A stretch of 5,193 nt of DNA from Deltaproteobacteria bacterium (GTDB lineage: Bacteria; Desulfobacterota; DSM-4660; Desulfatiglandales; B25-G16), in assembly GCA_003646875.1 (NCBI GenBank), contig QMLT01000153.1, positions 1 to 5,193 of the forward strand, read 5' to 3'. A program made the position numbers and the translations under genes. Below, in pieces: positions 1 to 4,953 of this stretch. A model generated the notes under the pieces. The model searched no databases, was not told the origin of the DNA, and saw only the letters and a program-made list of their open reading frames with translations. Each line of letters begins with the position of its first letter. The first letter of the stretch is position 1.

Positions 1-2
1 GG

Positions 3-11
3 ATTATACCA
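3..11 (-). promoter_or_regulatory. Possible extended -10 promoter element pointing out of the window
   Basis: The minus strand reads TGGTATAAT, a perfect TATAAT with the TG of an extended -10, about 35 nt past the smpB stop. No good -35 is found at 16-18 nt spacing, which extended -10 promoters can tolerate. The start site and any gene it serves lie beyond the window. Confidence 0.35.
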
Positions 12-43
12 CTGTTACCCACTCAAAACTTTAAAGAGCCATT

Positions 44-499
44 TTATTTAATATCTTTTTTCTTCAGTTGGTCTAACTCCCTTTTCATCTCCCTTTCTCT
101 TAAGGCATGCCTCTTATCATATTTTCTCTTACCCTTAGCCAGAGCGAGTTCTACCTTAATTATACCTCTCAAAACATATATCGATAATGGGATCAAAGAA
201 TACCCTTTTTCCTCTGTCTTTCCTATTAACCTCTTAATTTCTCTCTTTTGCATGAGAAGCTTTCTCGTCCTGATCGGATCAAGGCTCAAATTATGGGCAA
301 AAGGATACGGAGTAATGTGCATATTGTACAAAAAAAGCTCTCCGTCTTTAATCCGTGCATAGGAATCTTTCAGGCTGGCACGACTCTCCCTCAAAGATTT
401 AACCTCTGGTCCAGAAAGAACAATTCCTGCCTCATAGATCTCATCAATAAAATAATCATGTCTGGCTTTTCTATTCTGGCTCAGGATTTTTTTCTGCAT
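44..499 (-). CDS. smpB: SsrA (tmRNA)-binding protein SmpB
   Basis: SmpB binds tmRNA and brings it to stalled ribosomes for trans-translation, which releases the ribosome and tags the nascent peptide. The 151-residue length is standard. Motifs in order: NRKARHDYFIDEIYEAGIVL (residues 9-28), SGPEVKSLRESRASLKDSYA (29-48), then GELFLYNMHITPY (53-65), GKTEEKGYSLIPLSIYV (93-109), and the basic C-terminal segment GKRKYDKRHALREREMKRE (122-140), the tail that inserts into the empty mRNA channel. The ATG at 499 is supported by an AGGTGAT ribosome binding site. The gene begins 11 nt after ptsP, so it is very probably cotranscribed with it. tmRNA itself (ssrA) is not in the window; in many bacteria it lies near smpB, and only 43 bp remain downstream here. 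No unusual features were seen. Confidence 0.97.
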   Translation of the reverse strand: MQKKILSQNRKARHDYFIDEIYEAGIVLSGPEVKSLRESRASLKDSYARIKDGELFLYNMHITPYPFAHNLSLDPIRTRKLLMQKREIKRLIGKTEEKGYSLIPLSIYVLRGIIKVELALAKGKRKYDKRHALREREMKRELDQLKKKDIK

Positions 500-501
500 C
501 T

Positions 502-508
502 ATCACCT
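502..508 (-). promoter_or_regulatory. Ribosome binding site of smpB
   Basis: AGGTGAT on the minus strand ends 2 nt before the ATG at 499 and can pair with the 3' end of 16S rRNA in the extended AGGAGGTGATC register. It lies in the 11-nt gap after the ptsP stop and supports the chosen smpB start. Confidence 0.65.
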
Positions 509-510
509 GC

Positions 511-2598
511 CTAACTAATGCCTGTTGCCCTATATCTAAAAACACCTTCCTTAAAAATATCAGGAAGGAGAGACTGTGCTTGTTTTAAAACAAAACTCTC
601 AACCTTTTCACTTGTAGGTAGCTGCAATATGCCCTTAAATTGATCCCTCACTGCCCGTAATGGCAACATCCTGATTATTTTCTTGATCAGAGGGATAGAG
701 CCTATATTCATGCTAAATTCCTCTAATCCCAAAGAAAGGAGTATTAAAATAGCAAGAGGATCACCGGCTATTTCACCACACAGGGAGACATCAATACCCT
801 CATTATTGCCTGCCTCGACCACCTGGTGTATCATTCTCAAAACAGCTGGATGAAAAGGTTCATAAAGGTGGGCGACATGTTCATTGTCTCTGTCAATAGC
901 TAATGCATATTGTATCAGATCATTAGTTCCTATAGAAAAGAAATCAGCATGCCTTGCGAGAATATCTGCAATTGATGTTGCAGAAGGGATCTCAATCAAA
1001 ATCCCGATAGGTATTTCTCTATTATATTCAATACCCTCTCTATCAAGCGTTCGCATAACGCTTTTTAAAACCCTCTTTGCCTCCAGGAATTGCCCCAAAC
1101 CTGATATCATTGGGAAGATTAATCTGAAATTACCATATACACTGGCCCGTAATATGGCCCTTAACTGTGTTTGAAATACATTTCGCTCTTTTAGACAAAG
1201 CCGAATAGACCGAAGACCAAGAGCAGGATTATTCTCTCTAGTCGTCTCCATCATATATGAATCTGATGCCATCATCTTATCACTTGCGATGTCAAGAGTT
1301 CTTATTGTGACTGTATTAGGCGCTACCATTTTAGCAATCTGGCTATAGTCATCAAAAAGGGTCTCTTCATCTGGAAAATCTTTCTTGATCATGTACAGAT
1401 ATTCTGTCCTATAAAGACCTACGCCTTCGGCACCATTCTCAATTGCCGCCTTTGTCTCCGCTAAAAATTCAATATTCGCTTTGATTGTTATCTTATATCC
1501 GTCCGGGGTCTCAGCAGGCAAATGTCTGACCCTATCTATGGCAGATTTATATCTATAATACCGTTTTTTCCTGTCTTCATAAGTAATGATAGTATCAGGA
1601 TCAGGATTGACAATAACCTCGCCTGTATTTCCATCAACGATCAAGAGATCGCCATCTATGATTATATCGGTAGCGCTTTCCAATCCAACAATTACCGGTA
1701 TCTCAAGGGCTTCAGACATAATGGCCATATGTGATGTTCGACCTCCAACATCTGTCAAAATACCCCTTACATGGTTCACATCGATCTCAACAATATCACA
1801 GGGAGAAAGAACATGGGCTACAATGATAACCTCTTTTTTAATCTCTGTCAGGCTATCCAGATCAACTCCTGCTAAATTACTTAATACTCTTTCACTTACA
1901 CTATCTACATCGTCCATTCTTCGACCAATATATTCATCCTCAACCTTTTTAAAAAGCTTGTGGATAGTATTTACCGATTGTTTTAAAGCCCACTCGGCAT
2001 TAACCTTCTCCTTTTGGATTCTTTGTATGGTCGAATCAAAAATTAGACTGTCACCCAGAATCATTAAGTGAGTATCCAGGACAAAGGCATATCCCTTTAC
2101 CTGTTCCGGAATATTGGATTTAAACTTTTTGATCTGTTCCTTTGCCATGTCGACAGCATGTTTAAAACGATCAATTTCTCTTTCTACCTCCTTCTTGTTA
2201 ACCAATTTCCTATAAAAAACCGTCATCCTCGATCGATTTAAATGATGTGCTTTCCCAATGGTAATACCAGGAGAAACAGGAAAGCCTTTCATTTTCATTT
2301 CCTTTTTTCTCGGTCGATATTGTTCGTATTCGGTCTCTCCAAATTTACTTTTAAAAAGTCTTTCAAGGTCATCCATGAATTTCTTGGCATCAACTCCAAC
2401 TGTTCTTGCTCTAATTTCGCTACCTTTAGGACACGCAAGTGAAAGAATTGATAAAATGCTTGAACCATCTACCTCTCGGGAATCCTTTTGCAAAAATAAT
2501 TCTGCCATATATTTACCAGCCAATTCTACTATCTGACAAGCTGCATGCGCGTGTATTCCAAGCTTATTTATTACTTTTAGCAATCGTATCTCTTCCAT
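511..2598 (-). CDS. ptsP: HPr-enzyme I fusion: phosphoenolpyruvate-protein phosphotransferase
   Basis: Enzyme I takes phosphate from PEP onto a histidine and passes it to HPr, the first steps of the PTS. The 695-residue protein starts with an HPr-like domain (1-88) and continues with a complete enzyme I (about 104-680). Enzyme I landmarks: GFPVSPGITIGKA (105-117), GGRTSHMAIMSEALEIPVIV (285-304) with phospho-His290, GLYRTEYLYM (394-403), TIRTLDIASDK (431-441), NPALGLRSIRL (457-467), IEIPSA (535-540), FFSIGTNDLIQYALAIDR (553-570) and CGEIAGD with active-site Cys607. In the HPr domain, His16 and Ser47 keep the 31-residue spacing of HPr His15/Ser46, but GLHARPA is GIHAHAA, so the Arg and Pro beside the phospho-histidine are replaced. 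There is no GAF domain, unlike classical nitrogen-PTS PtsP; ptsI would be an equally fair name. The ATG start lacks a visible Shine-Dalgarno. No EII genes are nearby, so a regulatory rather than transport role is plausible. Confidence 0.95.
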   Translation of the reverse strand: MEEIRLLKVINKLGIHAHAACQIVELAGKYMAELFLQKDSREVDGSSILSILSLACPKGSEIRARTVGVDAKKFMDDLERLFKSKFGETEYEQYRPRKKEMKMKGFPVSPGITIGKAHHLNRSRMTVFYRKLVNKKEVEREIDRFKHAVDMAKEQIKKFKSNIPEQVKGYAFVLDTHLMILGDSLIFDSTIQRIQKEKVNAEWALKQSVNTIHKLFKKVEDEYIGRRMDDVDSVSERVLSNLAGVDLDSLTEIKKEVIIVAHVLSPCDIVEIDVNHVRGILTDVGGRTSHMAIMSEALEIPVIVGLESATDIIIDGDLLIVDGNTGEVIVNPDPDTIITYEDRKKRYYRYKSAIDRVRHLPAETPDGYKITIKANIEFLAETKAAIENGAEGVGLYRTEYLYMIKKDFPDEETLFDDYSQIAKMVAPNTVTIRTLDIASDKMMASDSYMMETTRENNPALGLRSIRLCLKERNVFQTQLRAILRASVYGNFRLIFPMISGLGQFLEAKRVLKSVMRTLDREGIEYNREIPIGILIEIPSATSIADILARHADFFSIGTNDLIQYALAIDRDNEHVAHLYEPFHPAVLRMIHQVVEAGNNEGIDVSLCGEIAGDPLAILILLSLGLEEFSMNIGSIPLIKKIIRMLPLRAVRDQFKGILQLPTSEKVESFVLKQAQSLLPDIFKEGVFRYRATGIS

Positions 2599-2616
2599 GA
2601 TTTTTTGAATTTAGTC

Positions 2617-2631
2617 AGGCACTTATTAATT
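2617..2631 (-). repeat. Solo copy of the element tip, containing the rsmI stop codon
   Basis: AGGCACTTATTAATT on the plus strand is the exact reverse complement of 3359-3373, the tip next to the rsmI start. rsmI is therefore bracketed by inverted 15-bp copies whose AT-palindromic ends face the gene. The rsmI TAA (2628-2626) is part of this repeat. Confidence 0.75.
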
Positions 2632-3357
2632 GTCAATAATAGAGGGAGATCTCGCTTTTGCTCCTTCTACAATAATAGTATATTCACCCCTAACCCTCTT
2701 ATCCTCAAGAGAGGATAATATTTTACTGACTGACCCCTTTTTTACCTCTTCAAAACTCTTTGTCATCTCTTTGGCCAGCACAATATCTCTATTACCCAAA
2801 ATTTCATACATATCTGTGAGCATCTTTATTAGTCGATGGGGAGATTCAAAAAAAATCATAGTTCGCACCTCCCTCTTTAGACCTTCAAGCTCCTTTCTTC
2901 GTCTTCCTTTCTTATTTGACAGAAAACCAACAAAGATAAATTTATTTGTAGGTAATCCAGAAACGGAAAGTGCTGCTAAAGAAGCTGAAACACCTGGAAT
3001 CGGCACTAACCGTATATGATTATCTATAGCCTCCCTCACTAACCGGGAACCAGGATCAGACAAGCCAGGCGTACCTGCATCACTCACCAGAGCAATATCA
3101 AGCCCTGACTTTACTTTCTCAAGAAGGATCCGCCCTTTGTAATGTTGATTGTGACTATTATAGGTAGTGATAGGTGTTTTAATGGTGTAATATGCGCAGA
3201 GCTTTCTTGTATGTTCTCTGCTTTCAGCTGCGATTAATCCCACTTCTTGTAATACTTTTAGGGCCCTTAGGGTAATATCCTCCATGTTACCTATCGGAGT
3301 GGAAACAATATAGATTTTTCCTTGATTTAATTCATGTCTGCGTTTATCGGGAATCAT
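2626..3357 (-). CDS. rsmI: 16S rRNA (cytidine(1402)-2'-O)-methyltransferase, short form
   Basis: RsmI uses SAM to methylate the ribose of C1402 in the 16S rRNA decoding centre. The 243-residue product has the tetrapyrrole-methylase-like fold of the family. It shows KIYIVSTPIGNMEDITLRAL (residues 14-33), ALVSDAGTPGLSDPGSRLV (89-107), IPGVSASLAALSVSGLP (120-136), FFESPHRL (169-176), KEMTKSFEEV (196-205) and RGEYTIIVEG (223-232). Two points are odd. The usual EDTRHT motif reads ESREHT (45-50). The protein also stops soon after VEG, without the roughly 45-residue helix-turn-helix-like tail of longer homologues such as the E. coli protein; such short forms also occur naturally, so function is likely kept. 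The ATG is the only sensible start and has no clear Shine-Dalgarno, because the repeat element ends right at it. The TAA stop lies within a solo copy of the repeat tip. ptsP follows after 27 nt. Confidence 0.95.
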   Translation of the reverse strand: MIPDKRRHELNQGKIYIVSTPIGNMEDITLRALKVLQEVGLIAAESREHTRKLCAYYTIKTPITTYNSHNQHYKGRILLEKVKSGLDIALVSDAGTPGLSDPGSRLVREAIDNHIRLVPIPGVSASLAALSVSGLPTNKFIFVGFLSNKKGRRRKELEGLKREVRTMIFFESPHRLIKMLTDMYEILGNRDIVLAKEMTKSFEEVKKGSVSKILSSLEDKRVRGEYTIIVEGAKARSPSIIDN

Positions 3358-3368
3358 TAATTAATAAG

Positions 3369-3403
3369 TGCCTAAAGTTAAAAATGCCTAAAGTGCCTAA
3401 AGT
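3369..3403 (+). repeat. Three copies of TGCCTAAAGT (left arm of the element)
   Basis: Exact copies of TGCCTAAAGT lie at 3369-3378, 3385-3394 and 3394-3403. The last two share one base, giving a 9-bp period. The first two are separated by the 6-nt spacer TAAAAA. Confidence 0.9.
3378..3395 (+). repeat. Inverted repeat, left copy (18 bp exact)
   Basis: TTAAAAATGCCTAAAGTG here is the exact reverse complement of 3566-3583. The register differs from the outer tip alignment, so the two arms can pair in more than one way, as expected for a repeat built from multiplied short units. Confidence 0.9.
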
Positions 3404-3432
3404 TAAGTAAATAAATCGTAATTCCCCAGCAA

Positions 3433-3461
3433 ATAACCCCGGCACTTCGCTCCAGGGTTAT
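3433..3461 (-). other. Hairpin in the element core, fully paired only as minus-strand RNA
   Basis: Read on the minus strand this is AUAACCCUGG, a nine-base loop AGCGAAGUG, and CCGGGGUUAU. All ten positions pair, one of them as U-G. In plus-strand RNA that pair becomes a C-A mismatch, so the structure is better formed in the direction in which the operon is transcribed. The sequence after the hairpin is UUGCUGGGG with no U-tract, so it is not a standard intrinsic terminator. It may be an RNA processing or stability element in the yraN-rsmI transcript, or simply the conserved palindromic core of the repeat. Confidence 0.6.
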
Positions 3462-3473
3462 ATATGAAAGAAA

Positions 3474-3502
3474 CTTATAAGTATCATAACCGATTATCTT
3501 AA
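3474..3502 (-). promoter_or_regulatory. Possible sigma-70-type promoter inside the element, facing rsmI
   Basis: On the minus strand TTAAGA (3502-3497, four of six bases matching TTGACA) is followed after 17 nt by TATAAG (3479-3474, five of six matching TATAAT). Transcription would begin near 3467, about 110 nt before rsmI, and would include the hairpin at 3433-3461 in the leader. The region is very AT-rich, so chance matches are likely; support is modest. Confidence 0.3.
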
Positions 3503-3534
3503 TTGCTAATTTTAACTTGAGTTCCAATAAATCA

Positions 3535-3568
3535 TTTTAACTTTAGCTCACTTTTAACTTTAGCTCAC
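3535..3568 (+). repeat. Perfect tandem duplication of a 17-mer
   Basis: TTTTAACTTTAGCTCAC occurs at 3535-3551 and again directly at 3552-3568. A degenerate third copy begins at 3510 (TTTTAACTTGAGTTCC). On the minus strand the unit reads GTGAGCTAAAGTTAAAA, a variant of the GTGCCTAAAGTTAAAA unit of the opposite arm. Confidence 0.9.
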
Positions 3569-3583
3569 TTTAGGCATTTTTAA
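3566..3583 (-). repeat. Inverted repeat, right copy (18 bp exact)
   Basis: CACTTTAGGCATTTTTAA on the plus strand is the exact reverse complement of 3378-3395. It lies next to the TTAATTAA tip that follows the yraN stop codon. Confidence 0.9.
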
Positions 3584-3587
3584 TTAA

Positions 3588-3956
3588 TCAGTAAGCCAAT
3601 TCAAATGCATTTTTTATAATCTCAATTTCATTTTTCCCATCGAGTAACCCTACTGCAACCACATCAAATCTCGCCTTACTTCCCCAAAGGTTGTGAGATT
3701 TCATATATGCCAGGGCTACCTTTGAAATTTGGCGTTGTTTCTTGGTATTAACTGCCTCTTTAACCCTGCCCGGGGATTTATTTTTGCGTGTCTTTATCTC
3801 TACAAATACTAACACATCATCATCTCTCGCAATTACATCAATCTCACCTAAAGGGCATCTATAATTTGTCGTAAGAATCCTATATCCACAATCTTTTAAT
3901 CTTTCGCGTGCCAGGTCTTCGCCAAACCTTCCAAGGGTAATCCTTTCTTTTGTCAC
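3588..3956 (-). CDS. yraN: YraN / UPF0102 family protein with endonuclease-like fold
   Basis: The 122-residue product matches the UPF0102 (YraN) family in length and motifs. It opens with LGRFGEDLARERLKDCGYRI (residues 8-27), followed by NYRCPLGEIDVIARDDD (31-47) and LVFVEIKTRKN (49-59). D40 together with E53-x-K55 makes the PD-(D/E)xK nuclease pattern. RFDVVAV and IKNAFEL close the domain. The family has a Holliday-junction-resolvase-like fold, but its cellular role is unsettled, so no reaction is assigned. The start is GTG, joined to the rnhB stop as TAGTG with a 1-nt overlap; AAAGGTG seven nucleotides upstream serves as the ribosome binding site. The next methionine is residue 84, so no plausible ATG exists. 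The stop TGA is immediately followed on the minus strand by the palindromic tip (TTAATTAA) of the repeat element. The C-terminus ends where the family normally ends, so the protein looks intact. Confidence 0.95.
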   Translation of the reverse strand: MTKERITLGRFGEDLARERLKDCGYRILTTNYRCPLGEIDVIARDDDVLVFVEIKTRKNKSPGRVKEAVNTKKQRQISKVALAYMKSHNLWGSKARFDVVAVGLLDGKNEIEIIKNAFELAY

Positions 3957-4561
3957 TAAAGAACACCTTTAAAGGTTAATCTATGGATATGGCAGGGACC
4001 GTATCTCGTTATAGCCTTTATGTGACCAGATGTTCCATATCCTTTGTTTGAAGAAAACCCATAGTGAGGATATAAAATATGGTATTCACACATAATTCTA
4101 TCACGGTACACTTTAGCGAGAACAGAGGCTGCTGATATGGATAAAGAGAGGTCGTCTCCTTTTACGATACACCTTTGATGAATAGGAAGGTCGACAGGAT
4201 AAATACCATCAATTAATAAATAATCAGGCTGGGGATCAAGCATTAAAACGGCTTCTTTCATAGCCTTATGAGTGGCCTGAAGAATATTAACTTCATCAAT
4301 CTCTTGTGAGCTTACCACGGCTAAGGAGAAAGCTATAGCCTTACTTTTAATGAGGGAAAAGGCCTCCTCTCGAGCCCTCTCAGACATTTTTTTAGAATCC
4401 CTCACCCCAGGCAAGGTAATATCTTCCGGTAAAATCACAGCAGATGCGACTACAGGGCCAGCCAACGGGCCACGTCCTGCTTCATCTATGCCAGCCACAA
4501 GAGAATACCCTCCAAGTCTGGCCTGGAATTCATAGAACTGATTATCCTTATATAAGCGCAT
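3956..4561 (-). CDS. rnhB: Ribonuclease HII
   Basis: RNase HII cuts RNA in RNA-DNA hybrids and starts removal of single ribonucleotides misincorporated into DNA. The product is 201 residues, typical for bacterial RNase HII. It contains GIDEAGRGPLAGPVVASAVI (residues 24-43; D26 and E27 catalytic), DSKKMSERAREE (55-66), LLIDG with D118, KGDD with D136 as the probable fourth metal ligand, SISAASVLAKVYRDR (141-155), and NKGYGTSGH (172-180), whose Tyr175 matches the tyrosine that reads the RNA-DNA junction. All expected active-site residues are present. I chose the ATG at 4561, which forms TGATG with the rplS stop. A TTG one codon upstream (4564) is also possible and lies closer to the likely Shine-Dalgarno AAGGA (9 nt to TTG, 12 nt to ATG); this adds only one residue. 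The TAG stop overlaps the yraN GTG. Confidence 0.97.
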   Translation of the reverse strand: MRLYKDNQFYEFQARLGGYSLVAGIDEAGRGPLAGPVVASAVILPEDITLPGVRDSKKMSERAREEAFSLIKSKAIAFSLAVVSSQEIDEVNILQATHKAMKEAVLMLDPQPDYLLIDGIYPVDLPIHQRCIVKGDDLSLSISAASVLAKVYRDRIMCEYHILYPHYGFSSNKGYGTSGHIKAITRYGPCHIHRLTFKGVL

Positions 4562-4905
4562 CAAGTGGTTTTTTCCTTGAGCCTGGCTGCCTTACCCCTC
4601 AATTTGCGTAAATAGTAGAGTCTTGCCCTCCTCACCTTGCCTTTCGAAATTACCTTTATTTTATCTATTGTTGGGGAGTGAAAAGGAAAAATTTTCTCCA
4701 CACCGACACCGTAAGAGATCTTCCGCACAGTAAAAGTAGCCCCTGTGTTGCCTTTTCTTTTCCTTATAACTACCCCCTCAAAAACCTGGATTCGTTCTTT
4801 ATCACCCTCTTTAATTCGACTATACACCCTGACTTTATCGCCAGGACTAAATGGAGGAAGATCTACTCTCATTTGTTCCTTTTCAAGCATCTCTATTGCC
4901 TTCAT
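4561..4905 (-). CDS. rplS: 50S ribosomal protein L19
   Basis: L19 sits at the interface of the 30S and 50S subunits and contributes to an intersubunit bridge. The 114-residue product has the normal family length. It follows the L19 pattern throughout: a short N-terminal helix (MLEKEQMR), then PPFSPGDKVRVYSRIKEGDK (the SH3-like barrel entry), ERIQVFEGVVIRKRK, FTVRKISYGVGVEKIFPFHS, and the basic C-terminal tail KVRRARLYYLRKLRGKAAR. The ATG start is set by an AAGGAG 9 nt upstream. The stop TGA overlaps the rnhB start as TGATG, so translation of the two is probably coupled. Gene order SPOUT methyltransferase-rplS-rnhB-yraN is a recurring bacterial arrangement. No unusual residues were noticed. 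Confidence 0.98.
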   Translation of the reverse strand: MKAIEMLEKEQMRVDLPPFSPGDKVRVYSRIKEGDKERIQVFEGVVIRKRKGNTGATFTVRKISYGVGVEKIFPFHSPTIDKIKVISKGKVRRARLYYLRKLRGKAARLKEKTT

Positions 4906-4914
4906 AATACCAAT

Positions 4915-4920
4915 CTCCTT
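4915..4920 (-). promoter_or_regulatory. Strong Shine-Dalgarno of rplS
   Basis: AAGGAG on the minus strand lies 9 nt before the ATG at 4905, the best ribosome binding site in the window. It fixes the rplS start and fits a highly translated ribosomal protein gene. Confidence 0.8.
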
Positions 4921-4953
4921 TGCTTCAAATTAGCTATCTTTTTCCTGCGCTGT

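Larger units (their letters stand above)
3356..3589. mobile_element. MITE-like intergenic element with imperfect terminal inverted repeats
   Basis: The whole yraN-rsmI gap is filled by a structured, non-coding repeat. The left end read inward on the plus strand is TCATTAATTAA-TAAG-TGCCTAAAGT (3354-3378). The right end read inward on the minus strand is TGATTAATTAA-AAA-TGCCTAAAGT (3590 downward). They match except for one base and a one-base indel. Inside are three copies of TGCCTAAAGT on the left, two exact copies of a 17-mer on the right, and a hairpin in the centre. No open reading frame of useful length and no transposase are present, so if it is mobile it would depend on a protein encoded elsewhere. 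Short size, terminal inverted repeats and an AT-palindromic tip suggest a MITE or a REP/BIME-like repeat. No clear target-site duplication is separable from the TTAATTAA tips. The structure is seen directly; mobility is inferred. Confidence 0.6.

Noticed and set aside
1..43. Start of a tmRNA or tRNA gene downstream of smpB
   Set aside because: No acceptor-stem pairing, T-loop motif or other RNA-gene hallmark is visible in this 43-bp stretch.
1586..2071. A 161-codon plus-strand reading frame antisense to ptsP
   Set aside because: It lies wholly within the enzyme I coding region, whose minus-strand protein has all family motifs; the plus-strand product is Ser/Thr/Ile-rich with no recognisable domain. 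The other plus-strand frames over ptsP, smpB, rsmI and rplS were rejected for the same reason.
3255..3275. Symmetric stretch around AGGGCCCTTAGGG in rsmI
   Set aside because: It encodes the conserved LRALKVL segment; the symmetry is short and explained by codon use.
3369..3403. CRISPR-like array
   Set aside because: The repeated units are only 9-10 bp, partly overlapping, with no spacers of regular length and no cas genes nearby.
3433..3461. Rho-independent terminator after yraN
   Set aside because: The hairpin is good but is followed by UUGCUGGGG on the minus strand, and on the plus strand there is no T-run either; it is reported as a structural element only.
3473..3482. Perfect palindrome ACTTATAAGT as an operator
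   Set aside because: Ten bases of AT-rich palindrome are expected by chance in this region, and it overlaps the possible -10 box; nothing ties it to a regulator.
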